Positions 20,856 to 30,850 are shown, counted from the first letter of the stretch. The stretch: 64,000 nt of DNA from Megalonaias nervosa (GCA_016617855.1 JAECUM010004351.1:1-64000); one strand, 5' to 3'. Notes: generated by a model not told the origin, from the letters alone. Made by a program: numbers and translations.

Positions 20856-21718
20856 ATGTTTCCACGACGTAAAGTTGTCGCAAATGTCGTTGACGATATC
20901 TGGGCGATAGATTTAGTTGATGTATCAAATCTTGCTCAGTTTTACGTTGGCGCTGATGGCGCTCTAAAGAAATATCTTTTTAACGTCATAGATGTTTTTA
21001 GTAAATACGCGTTTAGTGTACCTGTTTTGGATAAAACTGGAACATCGATGACTGATGCGTTAAAACAAATTATCATTAGTACGGAAAGAAGGCCGAATAA
21101 GGTCTGCACTGATCACGGAGCGGAGTTTTTAATAAAAAATTCGAACAGTTTCTGGAACAAAATAACATACAAAAATATGTTACAGGAAACGAAGGAAAAA
21201 GTGTTGTTGTCGAGCGATTTAATCGCACACTAAAAGAGCCAATACATAAACATTTGACAGCTAAAAATACAAATAAATACATCGACGATCTACAGCAGAT
21301 TGTTGATAACTATAATAACACAAAGCACATATCAATAAAAATGTCACCAAGCGACGCAATTAAAAATCTGATTCTTGCAAATGAAAACATGTATCGCAGA
21401 CATAAATTTAAAGTTGGTGATCGAGTTAGAATTTCTCTGACGAAAAAAACATTTGAAAAAGGATTTACCCGTAACTAGAGCGAAGAAGTATTTGTTGTTG
21501 ATAAAGTTTTACTGACAATACCTGTAACATATGCGCTAAAGGATTTATTGGGTGAGCCAATAACCGGTAGTTTTTACGAGCAGGAACTGCAGAAAACTGA
21601 GCAAGATAGATTTGTTATTGAAAAAGTTATCAGGAAAAGCGGCAACAAAAGCCTTGTCAAGTGGAGAGGATACAGCGATAAATTTAACAGTTGGGTTCCA
21701 ACAAAGTCGATAAAATAA
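20856..21718 (+). pseudogene. Retrovirus-type DDE integrase with C-terminal chromodomain, broken twice
   Basis: The catalytic core shows the first Asp in 'WAIDLVDVS', the second Asp in 'VCTDHGAEF' and the Glu in 'VVVERFNRTLKE'. A short 'KFKVGDRVRIS' SH3-like segment follows. The C-terminus is a chromodomain, 'KSLVKWRGYSDKFNSWVP' (about 21640-21705). It carries a frameshift at an A6 run near 21137 and a TAG at 21476-21478. The start ATG follows a long A-run (20840-20855). The enzyme would insert element DNA, and chromodomains in related transposons bind methylated histone tails and bias target choice. The final stop is at 21716-21718. Confidence 0.88.
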
Positions 21719-21817
21719 TATTGTTACAAATTTCCTCGTACTTACGTTTGACAGATTTACATTTTACTGGTTTACATAACGATATTAGATATTGTCTGCG
21801 ATCGTCAGAGATCATCA

Positions 21818-22190
21818 TTAGGTTAAAAATCTTGACAAATATAAAGTCGAATTTTGTGTTTTCTGTCGGTTTGGGATTCTAATATTTAAAAAAGGTTTTA
21901 TCAGCCGCCAAAAAGATTGATTTTCATCTACTGAAAAATTAAATTTCGAGATTTTCTTTGTGATATGATACTTAACATCATATAGTCCAGTTGTCGGTCT
22001 GCTGTAATTTTTTTTTATCAACCACGCCAACAAGTTCGTATTGTTCGTCGTCGTTGTTAAATAAAATGTCATCCTCGGTATAACCAACAGAGTTGTGTTT
22101 ATCTGCGACTATAACATCTCCTTCGCGATTATATTGCGGTGTAAAATTATCATCCGCGATTATATCAGCAAGTCGTTTCATCAAGTTCAT
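21818..22190 (-). pseudogene. Unknown Polinton minus-strand gene, frameshifted
   Basis: The ATG at 22190 reads an acidic 70-residue segment (MNLMKRLADIIADD..., with YTEDDILFNNDDEQYELVGV). At a T-run near 22008 the open frame shifts to a basic/aromatic segment (RPTTGLYDVKYHITKK, FWRLIKPFLNIRIPN). The two segments overlap and are co-directional, suggesting one gene of about 120 codons. It is convergent with the integrase. No family is recognised. Confidence 0.45.
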
Positions 22191-22210
22191 ATTATAATAT
22201 ATTTTTTTAA

Positions 22211-22513
22211 AATCTAATTTACAATAATAAGATCACTAACGAGATAAAATATCATCAGAAAGTTGATATATTAAATTACAAAGAATTAGCCGAAGCAGTG
22301 CGAAAATGTTTGTCGGGATATAGTTCTGATTCTGTCAACGTTAATGTGATGCAAGGTGATTCTAATAAAATTCTGCTAACAGCGGCAGAAAAAAATAAAC
22401 TTAATGAAAGCGGAATAATAACGCTAAGATGTGATAGAGATGATGTGTTAATGTTTGCTCATAATTGCCTTGCCAAGGCCGAGCTAGAAAATATAATTAA
22501 TTGTCGTATTTGA
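22211..22513 (+). pseudogene. Unknown Polinton gene with an LTxxExxKL motif, no ATG
   Basis: The frame is open from after a TAA at 22208 to the TGA at 22511, about 100 codons, but no ATG is available upstream of the conserved part, so the start seems lost. It reads 'LNYKELAEAVRKCLSGYSSD', 'KILLTAAEKNKLNESG' and 'ITLRCDRDD'. The middle motif resembles the LTxxQxxKL motif of the gene at 19078. Its 3' end overlaps the 3' end of the HNH gene on the other strand by about 30 bp. Function is unknown. Confidence 0.45.
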
Positions 22514-23303
22514 AAATGATTCTGTCAAATGTTGACATTGACGTCGCTGATTTTGTCTGCCATCTGCAACATATTTTATTGTTCTATGATTTATCTTATA
22601 ATATCGAGCAGCAGCTGTCATTGAAGGAAATACTAGTTTTGCTCCATGTTCTAAATTTATTGAAACAATAGGTCTTTTAGGATTTTTAAAATTACAACCA
22701 CCACCTCCTCCTCGCCTGGTATTTTCTTACTGAGTAAAAAGATCAAGGTTTTCTAGACGATTGTCTGTTTTAATACGGTTGATGTGGTCTATTACTAAAC
22801 CATCTGCTATTGGTCCATTAAAAGTTTCGTAAGCGAATTTGTGGCTACAGTAATTAACTTGATCTGTTTGTGTTCCTCGGATCGTTATTCTAAGATAACC
22901 ATGATTGTGTATTGTTCCTAACACTTTTTTTGTTTCTTATATTTCGTATAATTCCTCGATCATTAGCCTCATAAAGATCAAATACGGGATGAAATTGAAA
23001 TTCATCTTGCAAAGACAAGTTTTCAATATTATCATCATTTATAGATCCATTTACTCTATAAACTCGTTGTCCTTCTGGAATTTCATCGGAAAATAATGTA
23101 TAAATAAAATTTTTCCTAAACATTTAAACTCTCTCAGCATTATCACCTTTTACGCTAATCTTATAACCAGCTGGTGTTAATTTACCAAACGGTTTTCCGT
23201 ACTTGACATGAATCACTGAACCTAACATATTCCCCGCATACAAGTTGTACTTGGGATGGACATGATATTCCTCCTGTTCCTCTGCCGTCAGATTTTGTGT
23301 CAT
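22484..23303 (-). pseudogene. Tandem HNH-endonuclease-like gene with C-terminal helix-turn-helix, broken
   Basis: A reading frame from the ATG at 23303 covers two consecutive HNH-type modules. Module 1 has 'VHPKYNLYAGN', 'LTPAGYKISVKG', 'EIPEGQRVYRVNGSINDDN' and 'IENLSL'. Module 2 has 'FHPVFDLYEANDRGIIRN', 'GYLRITIRG', 'GLVIDHINRIKTDNRLENL'. A NUMOD1-like helix-turn-helix follows ('KRPIVSINLEHG', 'FPSMTAAARYYKINHRTIK'). Breaks are in-frame TAA codons at 23124-23126 and 22727-22729, and a frameshift near 22900-22960. Module 1 lacks the DHIN histidine, so only module 2 keeps nuclease-like residues. Such genes act as homing or accessory nucleases in phages and large viruses; the role here is unknown. 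Confidence 0.75.
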
Positions 23304-23383
23304 TATACCTTAAACAATTAATATCTCTAATTGATTCTTCAACTAGCAATATCAATAAAATATATATAAATTGTTATATAACA
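23304..23383. promoter_or_regulatory. Divergent promoter region between HNH and PolB
   Basis: An 80-bp AT-rich gap between divergent start codons, with 'atatatataaattgttatataaca' directly before the PolB ATG. The TATAACA ending matches the ATPase upstream region. Confidence 0.4.
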
Positions 23384-26300
23384 ATGCTGAAATTGCGAGA
23401 TATAGCCAAAAAAAAGCCTTATAGCAGAACTTACAAAACTAGCTACTGCGTTTCTCGGTTACGATAACACTTATAAATTTGATAATCAAAATATTTTAGC
23501 AAATTTTAACTCTACAAATTTGTTTCATCTTCTATATCCGGCTGTGACGCGAGAACCTGCAGTACATAAAAGTATCAAACTAATAGTACAGTATCATGTT
23601 ATTTTATCAAAGTTACATGCACCTCAAAAAGATACAGAGATTGCGTAACCATATTTAACTGCTAAATCACGAAAAATATTAGCTGGAACAAATATTTCCT
23701 CAGTTGCTGATGAAATACATCAGGAAAGAAATATAAAATTGGAAGAATTTACTGCATCAGGATCAGGTTGGAAATTTGAGGTGATGGAGGAAGTTTTATT
23801 TCACACAGCAAGATATAACATACTTCGCGGTAGTTCTTGCGTTGATCTCCCTCAAACAATTAAAAATAAAAAATGTTGCATAAACGTGAAAATCTCTGAT
23901 AACAAGTGTTTCCAATGGGCTATTCTCTCTGCGATGTTTCCAGCAGAAAAAAATGCTGATCGTGTTGACAAGTATATTAGTCACGTATCAAAATTAAATT
24001 TTAGCGGCGTTAACTTTCCAGTTGCCGAAAATCAAATACTAAAGTTTGAGGGACAAAGTGGTATTTCAGTTATTGTGTTTGGTCTTGACGAGCGTGAAAA
24101 TGTTTATCCCAGATACATCTCAGAAAAAAGCTACACAAAACACAATAAACTTGCTATTTTATAAAGTACATTACGTTTGGATAAATAAACTTTAACGGCC
24201 TAGTTGGCAGACAATATAGCAAAAATAAAAATAAGAAATGTTTTTGTTATCGTTGTTTACAAGGTTTTTCTAAGGATGAAAAACTGCAAGAGCATGTTAA
24301 ATACTGTGTTAATGTTCAAAAAATAACAATGCCAACAGAGAAAGAAAAAGTTTTAAAAATTTAAAAATTATAGTCATAAATTAAGTATTCCGTTTGTTAT
24401 TTATGCTGACTTAGAGTGTTTTTACTTTTTCCTGTGGCAGGCGCAGAAAATGATCCAAATAATCAAGCACCAGAAAAATACAACAACGTGTTCCCTGTGG
24501 TACAGCTTATAAAGTAGTTTGTTGCTCTAACGATAATTTTTCAAGTCCAATAAAATTGCATAGGGGTAAAAATCATACCGTGTGGTTACAAAAAATTTAA
24601 TAGATGATGTTAATAAAATCACCGACAAAATATCTAAAACAGCTCCAATAAAAATAACATCCAAACAACAACTTGATTTTTCCGAGGCAGTTAATTGTCA
24701 TATCTGCGAGAAACCAGTCCTCGGCCTCGATAAAGTGCGCGATCACTGTCATCTAACCGGCCAATATCGTGAAGCCGCACATAATAATTGCAATTTGAAA
24801 TTTCACGCGCCAGATTTTATTCCTGTCGTTTTACATACTTTTCGTGGTTATGATAGCCATAACATTGTCGAAGCATTTGGCGATGAGGAAATTAAATCTA
24901 AACTAAGGTTAGGTAGTGTAATAAAATGTATTCCAAACAAATGTCAGTTACGCTCGGCAAATTACATTTCATAGACAGTCTGCAATTTATGGCAGCACCG
25001 CTGGACGAGCTTGTAAAAGGTTGTAGCAGTTTTAGTAATCTACGAAGTTGCTTTGGTGTTGGACTATGTCTACCTAACAAAAAAGGTGTCTTTCCGTACG
25101 AGTATCTCGACGACTGGAGCAGATTTGATGAAACTTCTCTTCCTGACAAAGATAAAAGATAAATTTTACTCGCAACTAAAAGGCGAAGGTATATCCGACA
25201 ACGAGTACAAATACGCACAAGAAACTTGGAATAAATTTGGTTGTAAGGCATTTGGTGATTATTATGATTTATATTTGAAAACAGATGTATTATTGTTAGC
25301 TGATGTTTTCGAGAATTTTCGTAAAGTTGGTCATGAAAATTATGGATTAGACCCGTGTTGGTATTATTCTGCGCCAGGATTGTCGTGGGATGTTCTGCTA
25401 AAAACAAGTAAGATAGAATTGGATCTCTTTACTGATGTTGATATGTTTAATTTTATTGAAAAAGGGACTCGCGGCGGAATTAGCGTTATAACCAAAAAAT
25501 ATGCGGTAGCTAACAATAAGTACTTAAAAAATTACGATAAAAATTTACCGTCAAATTATATTATTTATCTGGACAAAAATAATTTGTATGGTTATGCAAT
25601 GTCAGAGCTAATGCCGTGCAGTGGATTTCATTGGATAACTCAAGATCAATTTCTCAAAGAAACTGAGAAAAATCTCCCCAGAAAAATCAATAATGATTTT
25701 CCGATGTCAGTTATTTTGTTGAAGTTGATCTCGATTATCCTCGACAGCTTCATGATCTACATAACGACTATCCGTTTTGTGCAGAGTCAATGATGATCGA
25801 TTATAGTTTATTATCGCCTGAACAACAGGCAATGACAACAGCAAAAAATTCGATCGTTAATAAGCTAATTCCAAATTTACTCAGTAAACGGAATTACTTG
25901 ATACATTACAAAAATTTAAAACAAGCAGTAGATGCTGGACTAATTCTGAGAAAAGTTCATCGCGTGCTAAAATTTAATCAGTCTCGTTGGATGGCAGATT
26001 ATATTGATTTAAATACCAAACGTCGTGCTATTGCTAAGACCGACCATGAGAAAAACTTTTTCAAGTTAATGAACAATTCAATATTCGGTAAGGCTATGGA
26101 AAATATCAGAAAGAGAGTAAACATCGAGCTAGCTAATGATGTAAATCGCAGAAATAAATTTGTCAAAGATGTCGGTTTTGTCAGTATGAAAATATTTAAT
26201 GAAAATCTTGTTACAGTACAGCGACGAAAGACAAATTTAAAGTTAAATAAACCAATTTATGTTGGTGCAGCTGTGCTTCATATTTCAAAACGGCTAATGT

Positions 26301-26775
26301 ACGACTTTCACTATAATTTTACGAAGATAGTTTGGCCAAGTTCGGAGTTGCTATTTACTGACACCGATTCACTTGTTTATAACATAAAATGTGAGGATGT
26401 TTATCAAGATATTTATGATCATAAGGAGTTATTTGATTTATCAGATTATCCAGCAGATAGTGGATTTCATGATCCAACTAACAAGAAAGTCATCGGTAAG
26501 ATGAAAGATGAATTTATGTTTGCGCCAGTTAGGGAGTTTGTTGGATTAACGAGTAAAATGTATGCTGTAATATTAGATGACAATAAACTGACAAAAAAGC
26601 AGCGCTAAACAATAATGTCGGCTTTATTAAAACAAATGTTATCAGGACAAATCATCACAAACTTGAAACAGATACAATTATAAAACGTGGACTAATTATA
26701 AAACGTGGACTAAGTAATTTTGACGACAAACGCTGTGGTGAGGACAGATTTAATACGTGGGGGAAAAGGGAGGGA
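23384..26775 (+). pseudogene. Protein-primed family B DNA polymerase (Polinton PolB), heavily broken
   Basis: About 1,100 codons replicate element DNA by protein priming. Visible in order: N-terminal 'GSGWKFEVMEEV' and 'NDF/DNKCFQWAILSA'-type block (near 23760-23930), a C2H2-like 'CFCYRCLQGF...HVKYC', exo I 'YADLEC' (about 24400), a 'CHICEKPV...VRDHCHLTGQYR' zinc insertion (24690-24770), exo II 'FRGYDSHNI', exo III 'YLKTDVLLLADVF', motif A 'LDKNNLYGYAM' (25570), motif B 'KLMNNSIFGKAMEN' (26065) and motif C 'FTDTDSLVY' (26355). Disruptions include an A-run near 23410, a TAA at 23646-23648 and shifts near 24165, 24360, 24430-24500, 24590, 24935, 25155, 25715 and 26600. The C-terminus holds an 18-bp tandem duplication (about 26680-26715). 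Confidence 0.9.
26680..26715 (+). repeat. 18-bp tandem duplication in the PolB 3' end
   Basis: 'aattataaaacgtggact' occurs twice in a row. The unit is a multiple of three, so it adds six codons without shifting the frame. Confidence 0.85.
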
Positions 26776-26831
26776 GGGGAGGAGAGGGCAATGAGAGTTA
26801 GCAAGTACCATAAAACATTGTTGTATAATAG

Positions 26832-26940
26832 TATATCTCAGAGACCTCTTTATTTTGTCAGAAAAAGTTTTATCATGTAAAAGTCGTTTCTAGATCAGAG
26901 ACCTTTATTTTGTCACATGAAAGTCATCATTATAATTTTT
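26832..26940 (+). repeat. Two partial internal copies of the terminal-repeat sequence
   Basis: 'tctcagagacctctttattttgtcagaaaaag' and 'gtttctagatcagagac..ttattttgtca' lie about 55 bp apart in direct orientation. Both match the 'agagac...attttgtc' part of the 27117-27301 unit with a deletion of the C-rich centre. The second also shares 'catgaaagtcatcatt' with the reverse complement of the left terminus. Confidence 0.65.
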
Positions 26941-27090
26941 ATTAGTAGATATATATGAGCTAGAAATATCGTTATCAAAAAATACATCAACCATATTATC
27001 AATAAATAACATTGGATCAGTTGTCCATCCTATTATTCGCTCATCGTCTTCGTCAGCAAACAACCATTCTGATCCATAATATAATTTTAT
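26905..27090 (-). CDS. Possible right-end Polinton ORF without ATG
   Basis: The minus strand is open for 61 codons between a TAG (27091-27093) and a TAA (26905-26907). It reads an acidic, protein-like sequence ('YYGSEWLFADEDDERIIG', 'DNMVDVFFDND'). No ATG precedes the conserved-looking part. It may be a truncated gene fragment. It overlaps one of the internal terminal-repeat copies. Confidence 0.3.
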   Translation of the reverse strand: MKLYYGSEWLFADEDDERIIGWTTDPMLFIDNMVDVFFDNDISSSYISTNKNYNDDFHVTK

Positions 27091-27116
27091 CTAACATTGA
27101 TAAATAAACTGATTAC

Positions 27117-27301
27117 AGTAGTAAAAGAATATAAGTGTTTCTAGATCAGAGACCCCCTTTCCCCGACAAAACATATTTTGTCTGAAAAGCCTTCATCATT
27201 TTGAGCTAGAAAAGGCTGCTGAAGAAAAATGTCAACATAGAAGGGTTTTGGAGGGGGAAGGGGGTCTCTGAGATAGAAAAACCTCATATTCCTTTACTAC
27301 T
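27117..27301 (-). repeat. Right Polinton terminus, itself palindromic
   Basis: Starts agtagtaaaagaatataag and ends with the near-exact reverse complement (17 of 19) at 27283-27301. The internal blocks 'gtttctagatcagagac' and 'gtctctgagatagaaa' are also inverted. The whole unit is the inverted counterpart of 11413-11585: it shares the 'aaaacccttctac/tgtt' and 'aaaatatgttttgtcgggg' blocks. Confidence 0.85.
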
Positions 27302-28480
27302 ATTAGTACGTTTGCAGGTATATTATAGTATGTGTAGTAATCATGCCCTTACTTGCGTGTGACAGGCCTTTTTAAAGACAGAACAGTTAGTTTCTTAATA
27401 AAGTTAAGGACTCTATGTACGATAAATAACTTCGCTGTATCTTAGTTATTCCGTTGAAACAAAATAATGAAACTCTATACATTAATATAAGTGTACACGA
27501 AACATTATACAGAATTTATTTATTTATACAGTGTAATCATCGCGTTCTTTAAGTTGGGATGCTTCAAAACGTTCGCAGTTTAGCAAATACAAAATATGTT
27601 GTGTCATTTAATGTTCCTTTAGTGAAGAAATTGACTTTTTCTGTTGCAGTAGCACACAATTTAGTGGTAACTAAAAGATGTATAATAGAAAAACCTGTGG
27701 ACAGATTTCTAATATAGGATTTACCTTTGTCGTTAGAATCTTACACAAATATGATGGTATAATATGAACTTCGCTTGTCGCTAGAAGCCCTAGGGGCGCT
27801 CTAAGAATATGATGAACTTCTGATAGATTGACATGTGTAAGGTGAAGTTGTTTGCATTTACAACATGCATAATGGAGAGAATGTTGGCATCCCTCTGTTA
27901 CTTACATATACTGTAGCTGAAATATCTTTGGATATTGTGTTTGTGGAAATTGTAGATAATCTAAGAACACAACCAACCAAAATGACTGCTTTTATTGTGC
28001 TCCAAAGACCAGCCTAAATTGGTCTAAAACACACTATCTTTAGCAGTTTTTAAAATAGGGGGGAAAAAAATCCTAGACTAGACAATACCGGCTTCTAAAA
28101 GTGCAAAGAATGTATTACAAAATACGCAAAATGTGAACAAAGTTATCTGCTCTTTTTATAATTTACCTGTGGTTTACAGGACATGAAAATAACCAAACAG
28201 TGCTAGCAGTTTTTTGATAGGTACACATCTGAAGTAAGACCAGGCTGTATACTCTATCAAACATATTGCATCCATCTATCACACACCAGAATAAAGGGAT
28301 TTTAAAGTTCTTTTAACAATACAGATATACGGTGTCTTTTTTAAATAGCCAGTATAAACAATGAGGAAAAAGGGGGAAATTCTTTTTTTTTTCTCATCTA
28401 ACTATGCAAATACCAAACTGTAGAGCGCCACTCTAATACCACAAAAAGATAGATGCATAATATTAATTTCCTCTTGTTCT
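27302..28480. other. Right flank, no gene seen
   Basis: Non-coding AT-rich sequence. There are only short ORFs with no recognisable similarity. Confidence 0.5.
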
Positions 28481-28499
28481 TATAATCCACCACCCACCC

Positions 28500-29560
28500 A
28501 CCCACAAAAAATGGTGGCCTAATGTTAATTTCCCACTGTCAGTCAAAATGGCGACCTAATGTTAATATCCCCTTGTCTCTAGAATCATCCATCATATTAA
28601 ATATACGAGCATTTCTAACCAGACGGCTCATCCTATGGGAAAAATCCCCAACAAAACGAACATGTGACCTAATTTCTTCGATTACATTTCAAGCCCAAAC
28701 CAACCTCTTAAAGTGTTACCATTTCTAACACATTATACAAAAATATTTTACTATTCTCTCTCTCTCTCTGTTTTGACAGACCTACTCGTTTTCAATTATA
28801 ATCCACCTATTACCGCCAAAACAGAGTCAACAGGTTACATTGTTATCATTTCCAACCTGGCAAAGTCATCCTGTAAAAAAATTACAAACCAACTTTTACA
28901 ACTCCAGCCAAACCAATATCTTACACTGTTACCAGTTCTAAATAGACTCACCACACATAAAAAACTATGAACCAATTTTTAAACAATAGATCATTTAACC
29001 CTACATATTTGAAACATGGCGGCCTAATATTAGTCTCCAGTTATAGGCTATAATCCTTTGCCACGTTTAAAAGAGGACTCCCGTTAGAGTCAGTGCCTGT
29101 CGAGCACACCCCACCGCCCGCAAACACACACACAGTTTGCTAACAGTGAGTATGTTTTATTTCTAAACTTTCTCTCAGTCACAAAGCAATGAAAACTTTT
29201 TTAATTGGGCAACAATATATCCGACCTACAGTAAGTACGGCTAAAATTGGCACCATAACTGAAAATAAAACAACAAATTCAGTCAGCAAATTTAGAGTGT
29301 CATTTTGCAAAACATATCGGCTTGTCACATATATAACTTCTTTTTTTGAGAGAGAGAGAGAGAATCTTCGATTTCCATTTCCTGCCAAACCGACAAATAA
29401 TCTTGCATTAATACCATTACTCTCCAGAGAGAATATATTCATTTCAGTCAGAAACCACCTACGCCAAAACAAATATTGCTTGTAACAATGTTACTATTTC
29501 TAACCATGTATTTCATACATGGTGGCCTAACGCTAACTTCCCATTATCCCCCCGAGTGTC
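28500..29560 (+). repeat. Dispersed 'GGTGGCCTAATGTTAATTTCCC' repeat cluster
   Basis: The phrase 'atgg(t/c)ggcctaatgttaatttcc' recurs in diverged form near 28510, 28548, 29015 and 29518. Phrases such as 'gttaccatttctaac' are also repeated between copies. This suggests an old tandem array with a unit of roughly 500 bp that has itself been partly duplicated. Confidence 0.5.
29349..29363 (+). repeat. Short (GA)n run
   Basis: Seven to eight GA units. Confidence 0.85.
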
Positions 29561-29885
29561 ATTTCTGTTTCGTCGGCCCAACGTTAATTCTCAGTGTACC
29601 TATAATTCGCAGACCCTCATAGGAATTAAGTTAGAGGCCAGAAAGACCTATCATGTTACAATGCGACATTTTCCCTCCAAACATACAGATCACCTTACAA
29701 TGTTGCAACTTTCCACCACCACCAATTTCGGCTTAATGTTCAATTCCCGTTATGCCTTGTAACTTTTTAAAATGTTTAACATAGCATGACCCCCATATGG
29801 CTTATTGTGCCACACTATAATATTCACAGCCTCAAAATATCAAGATGTAGGTTTCTGTTTTAATATTAGATATTAGATTTATAAA

Positions 29886-30049
29886 TTTCGGGTGGCCGAG
29901 TGGTCCGAAGCGCTATCCTTTATCGATCACTGCCATCTCACCACTGTCCGCGTGGGTTCGAGTATTGGGCTTGGCCAATGTGATATCTGAGAAAGCCTGC
30001 CAGTAACTTTCCGTGGGTCGGTGGTTCTTATCGACGCTGTATCGTACTA

Positions 30050-30100
<51 letters not shown>

Positions 30101-30340
30101 ATGGGATGGTTGTCCCGGGCGCAAGACATCTTGGGGCGCCAAAACAGGCTGATAAAATAAACATGCATAAAAATCGTTGGCGGGGTCATCATCATCGCCT
30201 CCGGTGCCATCTGCCCTGAGAATGCTGCTGTATCGAGGTTTTCCCTGGCTTCTTCCTCCACTAGTTACACTGGCCATCATGTATAGCCCATCATGCGCTG
30301 AAAAATGGCGTTAAACCCCAAACAACAGCAACAGTAATTT
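29886..30340 (+). mobile_element. tRNA-derived SINE interrupted by a 45-G run
   Basis: The head carries an A-box-like 'ggtggccgagtggtccgaag' and a B-box-like 'gtgggttcgagta' (RNA polymerase III type). The conserved body has 'cgtgggtcggtggttctt' and the tail reads 'cttcctccactagttaca', 'atgtatagcccat' and 'gaaaaatggcgttaaacccc' plus a CAA-rich end. A poly-G run (30053-30097) and extra sequence lie between body and tail. The tail matches the copies at 37.9, 44.1, 37.2 (minus) and 45.3 kb (minus). Confidence 0.8.
30053..30097 (+). repeat. Homopolymer of 45 G
   Basis: Uninterrupted G run inside the SINE. The Pro-rich and Gly-rich ORFs across it are artefacts. The length may be affected by sequencing. 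Confidence 0.85.
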
Positions 30341-30850
30341 TAGATTTCAGTTGTGTCATTTATTTAGGAATATATTCTGGAATTAATTTCTATAAGGTGC
30401 AATTAAAATAGATGACAATTTTAGGAATTTTAAATAATCTGAACCACAATTTGATTATTTGAACTTGGTACACGTATTTTTTAACATTCTGAAAATTATA
30501 TTTGTAGGATCCATTTTCATGAGTTTGAATTATTTATCTACTTAGTTCCTGCCCTCTGAAAAGTATCGTTGTATAAATATAAACGAGTTCGCCCTGGTGT
30601 CGGGGTACATTGCAGTTAGATTTGGGGGTGATCATTGGTGGCGTTTTCTCCCAACATATCACCTCTTTCCTATTAATTTGTGTGTGACCATTGAATTAAT
30701 CAACCTTCTCTTCACATAATCTTCTCCGTTTCTTTTCCCGCTACCATTAATGTGAGAAAGAAAAAAAAAAAGCGGAGACCTACTTGTTAGTCTAAGTATG
30801 AATTTAAATGTCTGACTGTGTCCTAAATTGTTTATTACAATAAGGTTTAT
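30341..30850. other. Non-coding, nothing recognised
   Basis: AT-rich DNA without domain-bearing ORFs. Confidence 0.5.

Larger units (their letters stand above)
11413..27301 (+). mobile_element. Maverick/Polinton-type element (adintovirus-like), decayed
   Basis: An element of about 15.9 kb is bounded by inverted terminal repeats that begin AGTAGT and end ACTACT, matching the AGT...ACT ends of Polintons. It encodes the defining gene set: packaging ATPase, major and minor capsid proteins, adenain-like protease, DDE integrase with chromodomain, and family B polymerase. Accessory genes include fibre, PLA2, zinc ribbon, HNH and unknowns. Gene order is a minus-strand block 11593-14665, a plus-strand block 14704-21718, an alternating block 21818-23303 and PolB 23384-26775. 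Most long genes carry stops or frameshifts, often in A/T runs, while several short genes are intact. The copy is therefore an old, non-autonomous insertion. Confidence 0.95.

Noticed and set aside
24898..25407. 169-codon minus-strand ORF in the PolB region
   Set aside because: Antisense shadow of the polymerase exonuclease region, whose plus-strand motifs are unmistakable.
11407..27307. 6-bp target-site duplication of the Polinton
   Set aside because: Flanks atgtat and attagt do not match. Shifting the boundary by one base does not help.
29886..29960. tRNA gene
   Set aside because: A- and B-box-like blocks are present, but no cloverleaf closes, and the same body and tail recur in other copies. 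It is a SINE head.
29913..30280. Poly-Pro and poly-Gly ORFs on both strands
   Set aside because: Translations of the 45-G homopolymer inside a SINE.
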